In this document: one piece after another, positions 9,017-17,893 of the stretch
Layout: every line of letters begins with the position of its first letter
Numbering within the stretch: position 1 is the first letter of the stretch
Assembly (NCBI RefSeq): GCF_018636735.1
Contig: NZ_CP045200.1
Coordinates: 3,052,221-3,116,220, forward strand
Length of the DNA: 64,000 nt
Direction of reading: 5' to 3'
From: Erythrobacter sp. 3-20A1M
Lineage (GTDB): Bacteria > Pseudomonadota > Alphaproteobacteria > Sphingomonadales > Sphingomonadaceae
Position numbers and translations under genes: made by a program
Notes under the pieces: model-generated
The model's input: only the letters and a program-made list of their open reading frames with translations
Databases searched by the model: none
Told to the model about the DNA's origin: nothing

Positions 9017-10459
9017 CTACTCGCTGTCACCCTCCCCTTGCGCGAGCGGTGCGAAAGCGCCGCCGGGAACCGCGCTGGCGACCGGGCTGCACGCGCCGTC
9101 GGCGGAGCAGGACGAGACGCCGAAGAACCAGTCGTCGCCGCGGATATGCGCCAGCGTGGTCGAAATCTCGGTACGAGAGACAACTGCTCCATTGCGTTGT
9201 CCGCGTGGTTCGCGAACGGATACGACAACCCCTTCGTTGGCCTGCCTCACCGCATCGGGCACGTCGATGGTATCGAACGGCTCACTCGGCCAGTAGGGTT
9301 GATCCGTCCGTCGCCGATAGAGGCGATAGGAATGCGCGCCGACAACCGGCTTCCAGCTGATTTCGGTATCGGTGCTCACCGCTGCTTTCGCGACCGGGGC
9401 GGGTGGCATCGGAGCCTGGGCCAGCTCCGCCAGCGTACGCACGTTCAGCTGTGTGACCTTGGCGAGGTAGGGGAAGTCCATCTTGTCGATGGTGTCGCCG
9501 TATTCGACTCCGTCTTCGGTCCTCAGGTCCTGATGCTGCTGGTCGTAGTTCTCGACCGCAACGGAGAAGCGGATTGCGGGATAACCTTTATCCAGAAACG
9601 GAAGCTGGTCGCCACCCCGCCCCATCCGGTCCGTCCGCCATATCTGACGAACCGCCAGCTCGCCCTCGCTCTTCTCCGCGATGTCATCGACGAAGCGCGA
9701 CAGATTGCGGCTCGGGCTGTCGTTCTCGCCGCCGTCGCGCGCTTGCGCGGACAGCGCCCGGTCGGTCACATCGGCGCGGGTCCCTTCGGAAAAGACGCGG
9801 ACGTGCCCGGCATCGCAGAACCCGTCCGAACCGCAGCTGTTGCCTACGATGTCGTTGTTCAGCACCGCCTTGACTGTCCACCCCTGCTGCTGCGCGTAAT
9901 CCGCCAGCAACTGCCCCCCGTAGAGCCCCTGCTCCTCGCCCGAGAGCAGCGCGTAGACGATCGTGGTCGGATATCGGTGTTTGGACAGGACCCGCGCTGC
10001 CTCTATCGCCAGGGCGGTGCCGCTGCCGTCGTCGTTCGCGCCCGGCGCGTCCGCCGTCGCGTTCATCACGTCGCTGACGCGGCTGTCGATATGGCCCTGC
10101 ACGATCACCACTTCATTCGGCCGCTCGGTCCCGCGCTGGATGGCCACCACATCGCGCAACCGCACCGGATCGGGAATGCGCCCGCCCTGCACCTGCGTTT
10201 CGGGCAGCACGACCTCGAGACAGCCGCCGCAGCCTTTCGAGATCGATCGAAATTCGTCCGCGCCCCAATCGACCGCCGCGCCGATGCCGCGCTTCGGATC
10301 GGTCTGGCTGGAAAGCGTATGCCGCGTGCCGAACGACACCAGCTTCTCCACCGTCTCCTTCAGGCGTTCGGCGGACACGGCGCTCGCCGGATCGTCCTGC
10401 GCGGCGAGAGGTGTCGCGAGTAGAGCGATAGCGGCGGATGCGAGCAGGGGCTTTTTCAT
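9017..10459 (-). CDS. Secreted M28-family zinc aminopeptidase
   Basis: The 480-residue protein begins with a signal peptide (MKKPLLASAAIALLATPLAAQ) and carries the M28 co-catalytic zinc motifs: GHIDS (His123, Asp125), GANDDGSG (Asp143/Asp144) and LSGEEQG (Glu174/Glu175), with later ligands in 'NNDIVG' and the C-terminal half. Cys pairs (GCGGC, NSCGSDGFCDAG, SSCSADGACS) suggest disulfides in the periplasm. I chose ATG at 10459; an in-frame GTG lies three codons upstream. A C-terminal region of about 120 residues beyond the catalytic domain (WKPVVGAHSYRLYRRR...) resembles a fibronectin-like module. Substrate unknown. Confidence 0.88.
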   Translation of the reverse strand: MKKPLLASAAIALLATPLAAQDDPASAVSAERLKETVEKLVSFGTRHTLSSQTDPKRGIGAAVDWGADEFRSISKGCGGCLEVVLPETQVQGGRIPDPVRLRDVVAIQRGTERPNEVVIVQGHIDSRVSDVMNATADAPGANDDGSGTALAIEAARVLSKHRYPTTIVYALLSGEEQGLYGGQLLADYAQQQGWTVKAVLNNDIVGNSCGSDGFCDAGHVRVFSEGTRADVTDRALSAQARDGGENDSPSRNLSRFVDDIAEKSEGELAVRQIWRTDRMGRGGDQLPFLDKGYPAIRFSVAVENYDQQHQDLRTEDGVEYGDTIDKMDFPYLAKVTQLNVRTLAELAQAPMPPAPVAKAAVSTDTEISWKPVVGAHSYRLYRRRTDQPYWPSEPFDTIDVPDAVRQANEGVVVSVREPRGQRNGAVVSRTEISTTLAHIRGDDWFFGVSSCSADGACSPVASAVPGGAFAPLAQGEGDSE

Positions 10460-10500
10460 GCGCGGCACTGTCGCCGCGAATGCTCGCGATTACAACTGCG

Positions 10501-12045
10501 TCAATACGCCTTCGCGACGTAGATCCGCTCCACTGCCGGATCGCCGGTGAAGATGCAGGAGCCGTCGGCGGCCGGACCGTCCATCGGGACGTTGCGGATC
10601 GTCAGCTTCAGCTCTTTGAGCTGTTCGACCACCTTGTCCAGCGCCGCACCGGTCGGCTTCGACCATTGCACCTCGACCCAACCGGGGAACTGCGCATCGC
10701 CCGAATAGAAGGCGCGCAGGCCATCCATATCGGCGATGTCGCGCACGATATTGGCATCGCGCCGCTCCGCCGCCTCGGTGAACAGCGCATGCTGGATATC
10801 ACCCAGCAAGCCGCCGATCGTCTGGCCGGCGGCCTCGCGCGTCGGCGTCTGGAAGGCAGGCTTGCCGGTTTCGGCATTCCACAGCGCGTCGCGGCGCAGC
10901 AGGCTGACGACGCCGTTTTCCATGTCGCGGCCGCCGACCTCGATGATCACCGGCGCGCCCTTGCGCACCCAGTCCCAGCGCTTGGCCGCGGCCTTGCCCG
11001 GCTTGGTGTCGAGCAGCACGCGCACCGGCTCGCCCAGCGCGTGCTGCCCGGCGATCGCAACGCGCAGCCCCTCGCAATAGTCGAGCAGTTCCGCATCCTC
11101 CGGCTTGTCGCGCAGCATCGGCAGGATCACGACCTGCCACGGCGCGATGCGCGGCGGTACGCGCAGCCCGTCGTCGTCGCCATGGGTCATGATGACACCG
11201 CCGATCATGCGGGTGGAGACACCCCAGCTGGTCGTGTGGCAGAACTGCTGCGAACCCTCGCGGTCCTGGAACTGGATGCCGCTCGCCTTCGCGAAATTGG
11301 TGCCGAGATAATGGCTGGTACCGGCCTGCAGCGCCTTGCCGTCCTGCATCATCGCCTCGATCGACCAAGTCTCGACCGCGCCGGGAAAGCGCTCGTTCTC
11401 CGGCTTCTCGCCAGCGATCACCGGCAGCGCGAGATCTTCCTCGGCACAGGCGCGATAGACCTCCAGCATGGTCATGGTGTGCGCCTTCGCCTGCTCGGCA
11501 GTTTCATGCGCGGTATGCCCTTCCTGCCACAGGAATTCGCTGGTGCGCAGGAACATGCGGGTGCGCATCTCCCAGCGCATGACGTTGGCCCATTGGTTGG
11601 TCAGCAGCGGCAGGTCGCGCCAGCTCTGGATCCAGCGCGCCATGGCATCGCCAATGATCGTTTCGGAGGTCGGCCGGATCACCAGCGGCTCTTCCAGCTT
11701 CGCCTCGGGATCGGGGATCAGCCCGCCCTTGCCATCGGCGATCAGGCGGTGATGCGTGACGACCGCCATTTCCTTGGCGAAGCCTTCGACATGCTCCGCC
11801 TCGCGCTCGAAATTGGCGAGCGGGATCAGCAGCGGGAAATAACAGTTCTCGTGCCCCTTCGCCTTGATCCGGTCGTCGAGCAGGCGCTGGATGCGTTCCC
11901 ACATGCCGTAGCCCCACGGCTTGATCACCATGCAGCCACGCACGCCCGATTCCTCGGCCAACTGCGCTTCGGCAACGACCGCCTGGTACCATTGCGCGAA
12001 GTCGTCCGCGCGCTTGATCGAGAGGGCGTGGCGTATTTCGGGCAC
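10501..12045 (-). CDS. proS: Prolyl-tRNA synthetase, eukaryotic/archaeal type
   Basis: Charges tRNA-Pro in the cytosol. The 514-residue class II synthetase lacks the large editing insertion of the E. coli-type enzyme and has the compact eukaryote-like architecture. Visible class II motifs: 'LVIRPTSETIIGDAMARW' followed by 'QWANVMRWEMRTRMFLRTSEFLWQEGHTAH' (motif 2) and 'GGVIMTHGDDDGLRVPPRIAP' (motif 3). The start is GTG at 12045 with AGGA upstream at good spacing. Confidence 0.94.
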   Translation of the reverse strand: MPEIRHALSIKRADDFAQWYQAVVAEAQLAEESGVRGCMVIKPWGYGMWERIQRLLDDRIKAKGHENCYFPLLIPLANFEREAEHVEGFAKEMAVVTHHRLIADGKGGLIPDPEAKLEEPLVIRPTSETIIGDAMARWIQSWRDLPLLTNQWANVMRWEMRTRMFLRTSEFLWQEGHTAHETAEQAKAHTMTMLEVYRACAEEDLALPVIAGEKPENERFPGAVETWSIEAMMQDGKALQAGTSHYLGTNFAKASGIQFQDREGSQQFCHTTSWGVSTRMIGGVIMTHGDDDGLRVPPRIAPWQVVILPMLRDKPEDAELLDYCEGLRVAIAGQHALGEPVRVLLDTKPGKAAAKRWDWVRKGAPVIIEVGGRDMENGVVSLLRRDALWNAETGKPAFQTPTREAAGQTIGGLLGDIQHALFTEAAERRDANIVRDIADMDGLRAFYSGDAQFPGWVEVQWSKPTGAALDKVVEQLKELKLTIRNVPMDGPAADGSCIFTGDPAVERIYVAKAY

Positions 12046-12095
12046 GGGCAGATCCTGATGTTCGGTGGCGCTGGGCGGAAGGGCGCCCCCTCGCG

Positions 12096-12674
12096 CTATT
12101 TGCCCAGTTCGTCCAGTCGCTTTTGCATCGCCGCCATCTGCGCGCGCATTTCAGCAAGATCGTCACCCTTCGCAGCGGGCGCTTCGTCGGTGGTGGCAGG
12201 TGCGGGCTTATCCTTCCGGCCCCCACCCATGAACGCCTCGGTCGCAGCGCGCATCATCTCCATGTTGTTCTCTGCGATCCTGGCGAAGGGATGATCCTTC
12301 CAGCCCGACTCCATCGCCTTTTGCCATTCGGGCCGGTGGGTGGAGAAGTTCTCCATTGCGGCTTCCAGAAAGTGTGGCATCACCGGCTGCATCGAATGAC
12401 CGTAGAGCGAGATGATCTGGCGCAGGAAGCTAATCGGCAGCATTTCCGCGCCGTTCGTTTCTGCCTCCATGATGATCTGCGTCATGATCGTGCGGGTGAG
12501 ATCGTCGCCGGTCTTCGCGTCGATCACCTTGAACTCCACGCCTTCGCGGGTCATCCGGGCGAGATCGTCGAGCGTGATGTAGCTCGACGAGGCAGTGTTG
12601 TAGAGCCGCCGGTTGGCGTATTTCTTGATAACGACCGTTTCGTCGCTATCGGTCTTGGTATTCTTGCTAGCCAT
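12096..12674 (-). CDS. phaR: Polyhydroxyalkanoate synthesis repressor PhaR
   Basis: DNA-binding sensor of polyhydroxyalkanoate granules. The 192-residue product has the characteristic N-terminal PhaR/PHB-accumulation domain: VIKKYANRRLYNTASSSYITL, then 'MTREGVEFKVIDAKTGDDLTRTIMTQII'. A middle region (GHSMQPVMPHFLEAAMENF) is followed by a C-terminal coiled coil (DDLAEMRAQMAAMQKRLDELGK). The ATG at 12674 begins MASKNTKT. An in-frame start at 12722 lies within the TGCA-rich upstream region and is less likely. No phaA/B/C genes are in the window. Confidence 0.93.
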   Translation of the reverse strand: MASKNTKTDSDETVVIKKYANRRLYNTASSSYITLDDLARMTREGVEFKVIDAKTGDDLTRTIMTQIIMEAETNGAEMLPISFLRQIISLYGHSMQPVMPHFLEAAMENFSTHRPEWQKAMESGWKDHPFARIAENNMEMMRAATEAFMGGGRKDKPAPATTDEAPAAKGDDLAEMRAQMAAMQKRLDELGK

Positions 12675-12690
12675 CGCGAGCTCCGGGTTT

Positions 12691-12740
12691 TGTGCAGTTT
12701 TGCTGCAGCTTACCACCTGCAATATGTGCAGTGCAACATG
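12691..12740 (-). promoter_or_regulatory. TGCA-rich region upstream of phaR, candidate PhaR autoregulatory site
   Basis: The gap between phaR and alr contains TGTGCAGTTTTGCTGCAG (12691-12708) and TGTGCAGTGCAAC (12725-12737), four TGCA-type half-sites in 50 bases. PhaR proteins are known to bind TGC-rich DNA and to repress their own gene, so autoregulation is plausible. This is inference from composition and position. Confidence 0.4.
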
Positions 12741-12747
12741 AGCCGCA

Positions 12748-13794
12748 TCAGCGGCGGAAGCGTGTCCCGATCGTGGTCAGCAATTCATATTGCGACAGCC
12801 CGCTTTGGGCGGAGATTTCGGGTAGGTCGAACGGCACGTCGAGCCATTCGCCCGCGCGAAGGTCGGGCGCGGCGGTAATGTCGGCGATCACCATGTCCAT
12901 CGACACCTTGCCGAGCAGCGCCAGCTTGCGACCCTCGCTGACAAGGTGCGATCCGCCGCGCGCGCGCAGGAACCCGTCGGCATAGCCTAGCGAGACCGTG
13001 GCGACCCGCATGGGTGCCTTCGCCACAAACTCACGGTTGTAGCCGACCGCGTCGCCAGCGCCGATATCGCGGGTCTGGATGATCGCGGCGCGGGGAAAGG
13101 CGACTTGCCGGATCGTGCCGGAAAGCTCGCCGCGCGGGATGCCGCCATAGAGCGCCAGTCCCGGCCTGGTGAGGTCGGCATGGTAGCCCTCCCCCAACGC
13201 GATACCGGCACTGTTGGCGATGCTCGCCTCGCGATGGCGAACGCGGCCGCGCGCCTCCCGGAACGCCGCGAGCTGGCGCGCATTGGCCGGATCGTCTTCG
13301 TCCGCGCTGGAAAGATGGGTCAGCAACACGCGAACATCGAGCGCGGCAATCGCTGGCTCGGACAGCGCGGATACGGGAACCCCGAGCCGATTGATTCCCG
13401 TGTCGACCATCAGATCGCACGGGCCCCCGCCCCCCTCGGTCCACCGCCGCGCCTGATGCAGCGAGTTTACCACAGGGACCGCGCCAACAGCCTGCGCATA
13501 AGCCACCTCGTCCGCGCTGTTCGCGCCATGGAGCACGCTCACCTGCTCGGGCGGCACATGCCCGACCACGCCGACAACCTCGCTCCAGTGCGCGACGAAA
13601 AAGTTGCGCGCACCCGCATCGCGCAGCACCGGCACGCACGTATCTACGCCGAGGCCGTAGCAATTCGCCTTGGCCGCCGCACCCGCGCGCGCCTTTCCCG
13701 ACAGGCGATCGAGAGCGCGCCAGTTGGCGGCCAGCGCCTCGCGATCGATGCGCAGTTCGAGGGAACGCGGAGGAGGCTCGGGCAGGTTGGTCAT
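12748..13794 (-). CDS. alr: Alanine racemase
   Basis: Pyridoxal-phosphate enzyme making D-alanine for peptidoglycan. The 348-residue protein has the PLP lysine in AAKANCYGLG (Lys42; the usual pattern is VKANAYGHG), 'VDTGINRLGV', and the C-terminal domain with 'VATVSLGYADGFLR' and 'LLGKVSMDMVIADIT'. Its ATG (13794) overlaps the stop of the upstream MFS gene as ATGA. An uninterrupted upstream reading frame reaches 14352 but is antisense-frame noise within the transporter. Confidence 0.94.
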   Translation of the reverse strand: MTNLPEPPPRSLELRIDREALAANWRALDRLSGKARAGAAAKANCYGLGVDTCVPVLRDAGARNFFVAHWSEVVGVVGHVPPEQVSVLHGANSADEVAYAQAVGAVPVVNSLHQARRWTEGGGGPCDLMVDTGINRLGVPVSALSEPAIAALDVRVLLTHLSSADEDDPANARQLAAFREARGRVRHREASIANSAGIALGEGYHADLTRPGLALYGGIPRGELSGTIRQVAFPRAAIIQTRDIGAGDAVGYNREFVAKAPMRVATVSLGYADGFLRARGGSHLVSEGRKLALLGKVSMDMVIADITAAPDLRAGEWLDVPFDLPEISAQSGLSQYELLTTIGTRFRR

Positions 13795-15425
13795 GTGTTC
13801 TCGAACTCCCGCGGCGGGCCGCCGCGAATACCCCAGATCGCAATGATCGCACCGAATGCCGTGAGGGCCCAGGTGTACCAGAGGCCCGAATAGACATCCC
13901 CGGTGCGCGCCACGATGTAGCTTGAAATGAGCGGCAGGAACCCGCCGAGGATGCCTGCGCCGAGGTGGTAGGGGATCGACATCGAACTGTAGCGGATCTT
14001 GGCCGGGAACATCTCCGTCAGCAGCGCGGCGACCGATCCGTAGGTGAGCGCCGAGAGCATGCCCATCGCCAGCAACAGCGCGAAGATGCCCGCAAGGGCA
14101 ACTGCGCCGGGCTGCTGGCGTGCGAAGTCGAAACCCGCGCGGCCGAGCATCTCCTGCAAACCGTCGCGGCGCGCGTCGCTGTCGGTCAGCCAACCCGAGG
14201 GAATGGCGAAGGCTTGGTCTGCAATCGACATGGAAAGGGTCGGTGCCTCGCGCACGCGATAGGCGACACCGCTCGCCGTCAGCGTCTCGAGCACCTTGCC
14301 GCACGGACTCTGCTCGCGCCCGGTGAGCTCGGCGAAGGGATCGGTCGCGCAATCGCGCCCCGCCACCACAACCGGATAGCGCTCCGCCGCATCGGCCAGC
14401 GCAGGATTAGCGAGGTGTCCCATGCCCCAGAAAATCGGGAAGACCAGCACCAACGTCAGCAGAGCCCCGACGACGATCGGCTTCTTGCGACCGATCCGGT
14501 CGGACCAGCGTCCGACGATGACGTAGAGCGGCATGGCCGCCAGCCCGGCGCAAAACAGTATGTATTCGACCGTCTTTTCTTCCACCCGCATCGGTCCGCG
14601 CAGGAAATTCAGGCTGGAAAAGAAGGCGGTGTACCAGATCACCGTCAGCGTGCCGGCAACGCCGAACAGCGCGACGAAGATGCGCCCCTTGTTACCGGGA
14701 TAGGTGAAGCTTTCGACGAAGGGATTGCCGCTAGTTTCGCCCGCGTTCTTCATCGCCTGGAATACCGGGCTCTCGGACAGTTTGAGGCGCATCCACAGCG
14801 ATATGGCGAGCAGCAGCAGGGACAGCAGGAACGGAACCCGCCAGCCCCACGCGGCGAAGGTGTCTTCGGGAATAATCCAGCGACACAGCACGACCACCGC
14901 GATGGACAGGACGAAACCGCCCACGACGCTCGCCTGAATGAAGCTGGTGTAGAACCCGCGCTTGTCCGGCGGAGCATGCTCGGCGACGTAGATCGCCGCG
15001 CCGCCATACTCGCCGCCCAGCGCCAGACCCTGAAGGATGCGCAGGCCGATCACGATGATCGGCGCGACGATCCCGATACTGGTCGCATCGGGGACGAGCC
15101 CGACGCCAGCGGTCGCGATTCCCATCAGCGTAACCGTGACGAGAAAGGTATATTTGCGGCCCAACCGGTCGCCGAGAAAGCCGAACAGAATCGCGCCGAG
15201 CGGACGGAAGCCGAAGCCGATCGCGAAGCCCGCCCAGACCAGCAGCAACTGCAATGTCGGGTTTCCACCCGGAAAGAAGGCGGCGCCGATCAGCCCGGCG
15301 AGCGTGCCGTAGATAAAGAAGTCGTACCATTCGAAGATCGTGCCGGCGGAAGATGCGGCAATGACGAGGCGGATTTCCTTCGCGGTTGGCTCTCGCTCCA
15401 ATGCGGTATCGACGCTCTCGGCCAT
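13791..15425 (-). CDS. MFS transporter, metabolite:H+ symporter (MHS) type
   Basis: The 544-residue inner-membrane protein has the MHS-family opening 'SSAGTIFEWYDFFIYG', followed by 'FGFRPLGAILFGFLGDRLGRKYTF' and 'GEYGGAAIYVAEHAP'. Between the seventh and later membrane helices is an unusually long non-membrane stretch of roughly 100 residues (AERYPVVVAGRDCATDP... to ...ARQQPG) with two Cys, probably extracytoplasmic. The start at ATG 15425 has a strong GGGGGAGAGGG upstream; an in-frame extension to 15659 is not credible. It overlaps alr by four bases and ends a radA-cvpA-nifU-like-MFS-alr run. Substrate unknown. Confidence 0.88.
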   Translation of the reverse strand: MAESVDTALEREPTAKEIRLVIAASSAGTIFEWYDFFIYGTLAGLIGAAFFPGGNPTLQLLLVWAGFAIGFGFRPLGAILFGFLGDRLGRKYTFLVTVTLMGIATAGVGLVPDATSIGIVAPIIVIGLRILQGLALGGEYGGAAIYVAEHAPPDKRGFYTSFIQASVVGGFVLSIAVVVLCRWIIPEDTFAAWGWRVPFLLSLLLLAISLWMRLKLSESPVFQAMKNAGETSGNPFVESFTYPGNKGRIFVALFGVAGTLTVIWYTAFFSSLNFLRGPMRVEEKTVEYILFCAGLAAMPLYVIVGRWSDRIGRKKPIVVGALLTLVLVFPIFWGMGHLANPALADAAERYPVVVAGRDCATDPFAELTGREQSPCGKVLETLTASGVAYRVREAPTLSMSIADQAFAIPSGWLTDSDARRDGLQEMLGRAGFDFARQQPGAVALAGIFALLLAMGMLSALTYGSVAALLTEMFPAKIRYSSMSIPYHLGAGILGGFLPLISSYIVARTGDVYSGLWYTWALTAFGAIIAIWGIRGGPPREFENT

Positions 15426-15456
15426 GGCTGTCCCTCTCCCCCTTATGGAAAGCGGT

Positions 15457-15885
15457 TTACTCAGCGGCCTGGGAATTGGAAAGCGCGTCGATCGCGGCCT
15501 TCCACGGCAGGAGCATCGCGCCATGGCGACCGGGATAGGCCCGCGCGGGCTCGAGCAGCGCAAGGTCGGGCCAGTCGGGGCGATCTGCGTTCTCGGTGAG
15601 CCAGTCTTCCATCGCCCTGGCCGAGCCAAGCAATTGCTCCCGCGTCCTGCCGACCACATGGCGGGCGAAGATCGCGGCGGACGCCTGGCCGATGGCGCAC
15701 GCCGACAGCCGCAGGCCGATCGCGGCGATCTCGTCGCCGGACAGCCTGAGCCCCAGCGACAGCGTACTCCCGCATGCGGGAGAGCGCGCCGCGCCGCGCA
15801 AGGGCAGATCGTTGGTCAGCGGATACTCGTGCAGCTCCACCGCCAATGCCAGAATTTGCGGGGTGTAGAGCTTCGCCGCGCTCAT
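15457..15885 (-). CDS. NifU/SufU-like iron-sulfur scaffold-family protein
   Basis: The 142-residue protein resembles the NifU N-terminal (IscU/SufU) fold: SPACGSTL (Cys38) and LSACAIGQASAA (Cys63) match the first two ligand positions. The third, usually R-x-x-C-A-x-L-x-W, reads RHGAMLLPWKAA with Gly122 in place of Cys. It may therefore not assemble clusters in the standard way; this Cys-less form may be usual for sphingomonads (recall). Its ATG overlaps the cvpA stop as ATGA (15882-15885). Confidence 0.8.
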   Translation of the reverse strand: MSAAKLYTPQILALAVELHEYPLTNDLPLRGAARSPACGSTLSLGLRLSGDEIAAIGLRLSACAIGQASAAIFARHVVGRTREQLLGSARAMEDWLTENADRPDWPDLALLEPARAYPGRHGAMLLPWKAAIDALSNSQAAE

Positions 15886-16418
15886 TCGGCTGCCGGTTCC
15901 TCGTCCTCATCGGTAGTGCCGGATTGCGCGGTGCGCCTCTCCTGAATGTAGGTGACCGTCGCGTCGGTCGCCGCGTTGACGACAGGATAGGTTCGCGCCT
16001 GTGTGATCCAGTCCGGTCGCCCCTCCTCGCCCCAGATGGTATCGTAGCCCAGCACCACGATGGAGAAGGCGATCATCACGATAACCGCCCCCTTCAGCGC
16101 GCCGAAGCCGAAGCCGAGGGCGCGATCGACCGGACCCAGCATGGAATTGCGAGAGGTCTTCCCCGCGCGCGTCGCGATCAGGCGCATCAGGCCGTAGGAA
16201 ACGCCCAGCAAGAGGAGAAACGCCACCACCGCCGCCGTCGTCTCGGAATCGAATTTCGGAGCGAGCCAGGCAAGCAGCGGTTCGTGGAAATAGCGGATCG
16301 CTACGATCGCCGCGACCCAGGCGAGAAGCGACAGCACCTCCTGCACGAAGCCGCGCGCAAAGCCGCCGACAGCGCCGAAACCGACGATCACGAGAACGAT
16401 GATATCGAAAGCGGTCAT
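15882..16418 (-). CDS. CvpA family membrane protein
   Basis: 178 residues with four predicted membrane helices in the CvpA/colicin V production pattern: MTAFDIIVLVIVGFGAVGGFARGFVQEVLSLLAW in two parts, 'AVVAFLLLLGVSYGLMRLI' and 'RALGFGFGALKGAVIVMIAFSIVVLG'. Family members affect envelope integrity and biofilm formation in other bacteria; the molecular role is unresolved. It lies 12 bases after radA and overlaps the NifU-like gene. Confidence 0.88.
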   Translation of the reverse strand: MTAFDIIVLVIVGFGAVGGFARGFVQEVLSLLAWVAAIVAIRYFHEPLLAWLAPKFDSETTAAVVAFLLLLGVSYGLMRLIATRAGKTSRNSMLGPVDRALGFGFGALKGAVIVMIAFSIVVLGYDTIWGEEGRPDWITQARTYPVVNAATDATVTYIQERRTAQSGTTDEDEEPAAE

Positions 16419-16430
16419 TTATTCCGCCGA

Positions 16431-17822
16431 TTATGCGTTGCCCATCACCCGGTCAACGAGGTTGGCGAGCCGGTCGAGCGCGATCCGCTGCAGTCCCTCC
16501 ACCTTGTCCTCGTCCGATTTACCGGATGGGCGCGGTCCGTAACCGCGATCGAAGCCGAGCTTGGCCGCCTCTCGCAGCCGGGGCGCGCCGCGCGCGACCG
16601 GACGGATTTCCCCTGCGAGCGACACTTCCCCGAACCACACCGAACGATCGGGCAATGGCCGGTCGGCAAGCGCGGAGACCAGCGCGGCGGCGACAGCGAG
16701 ATCGGCGGCGGGGTCGGTCAGGCGATAGCCACCCGCGACGTTGAGATAGACCTCCGCATTGGAGAAGCTCAGGCCGCAGCGCGATTCGAGCACGGCTAGC
16801 AACATGGCGAGGCGGCCATTATCCCAGCCCACGACCGCACGGCGCGGCGTCGCGCCCGATTGCAAACGTACGATCAATGCCTGCACTTCTACCAGCACCG
16901 GCCGCGTACCCTCCAGCGCGGGGAACACCGCGCTGCCTGCCAGCGGTTCGTCCCGGCCCGACAGGAACAGCGTGGAGGGGTTTGCGACCTCCTCCAGCCC
17001 TTGCCCAGCCATCGCGAACACGCCGATCTCGTCCACGGCACCGAAGCGATTCTTGAGCGCGCGCAGGATGCGGAACTGGTGGCTGCGCTCCCCCTCGAAG
17101 CTCATCACCACATCGACCATGTGCTCGAGCACACGAGGGCCGGCGATACTCCCATCCTTAGTGACATGGCCGACCAACACGAGCGCGACCCCGTTCTCCT
17201 TGGCGTAGCGGATGAGCTCGAACGCGCAGCCGCGCACCTGGCTGACGGTCCCCGGCGCACCTTCGATGGTGTCGGAATGCATCGTCTGGATCGAATCGAT
17301 CACCAGCAGCGCCGGGGGCCGATCCTGAAACTCCCGCCCACCAAGCGTGGTCAGGATATCGCGCACCGATGTCGCGGACGCGAGCTGGACCGGCGCATCG
17401 GCGAGACCGAGGCGCGAGGCGCGCAAGCGGACCTGTCCCGCCGCTTCCTCACCGCTGATATAGACCACCTGTCCGCCGCCGCGCGCGATACTTGCACCCG
17501 CTTGCAGCAACAGCGTGGACTTCCCGATCCCGGGATCACCACCCATGAGAATCGCCGACCCGGGGACGAGGCCGCCGCCCAGCGCGCGGTCGAATTCGGC
17601 GATACCGGTCGGGCGGCGTTGCAGCGCCTCGCCCGGCGCGTCGAGCGCCTCCAGCGCGAAGGCCCGCCCGCCGCTCGACAAATCGTGTTTCTGCGAGAAA
17701 ACGGTCGCGGGCACATCCTCGACCAGCGTGTTCCATTCGGCGCAATCGCCGCACTGACCCTGCCACCGGTGCGATACGGCCCCGCAGGCCTGGCAGACAT
17801 AACGCTTCTTCGGCTTCGCCAT
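16431..17822 (-). CDS. radA: DNA repair/recombination ATPase RadA
   Basis: RecA-like branch-migration helicase. The 463-residue protein shows all hallmarks: N-terminal zinc finger (Cys10, Cys13, Cys24, Cys27 in YVCQACG..GQCGDC), Walker A GGDPGIGKSTLLLQ, Walker B 'LLVIDSIQTM', the RadA-specific KNRFG motif ('LKNRFGAVDEIGVFAM') and a C-terminal Lon-like domain (GYRLTDPAADLAVAAAL). Divergent from the patatin-like gene with 71 bases between starts. Confidence 0.97.
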   Translation of the reverse strand: MAKPKKRYVCQACGAVSHRWQGQCGDCAEWNTLVEDVPATVFSQKHDLSSGGRAFALEALDAPGEALQRRPTGIAEFDRALGGGLVPGSAILMGGDPGIGKSTLLLQAGASIARGGGQVVYISGEEAAGQVRLRASRLGLADAPVQLASATSVRDILTTLGGREFQDRPPALLVIDSIQTMHSDTIEGAPGTVSQVRGCAFELIRYAKENGVALVLVGHVTKDGSIAGPRVLEHMVDVVMSFEGERSHQFRILRALKNRFGAVDEIGVFAMAGQGLEEVANPSTLFLSGRDEPLAGSAVFPALEGTRPVLVEVQALIVRLQSGATPRRAVVGWDNGRLAMLLAVLESRCGLSFSNAEVYLNVAGGYRLTDPAADLAVAAALVSALADRPLPDRSVWFGEVSLAGEIRPVARGAPRLREAAKLGFDRGYGPRPSGKSDEDKVEGLQRIALDRLANLVDRVMGNA

Positions 17823-17893
17823 TTGCGCCCTCTATCGAGAACAATTCGGGAACGCAATTGCAAAGGGCGCTTTCTGCCGCCATCATCGTATGC

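Noticed and set aside
7220..10423. A 1067-codon plus-strand ORF opposite rnr and the M28 peptidase
   Set aside because: High-G+C antisense shadow spanning two well-supported minus-strand genes; Arg/Leu/Ala/His-rich with no domain motifs.
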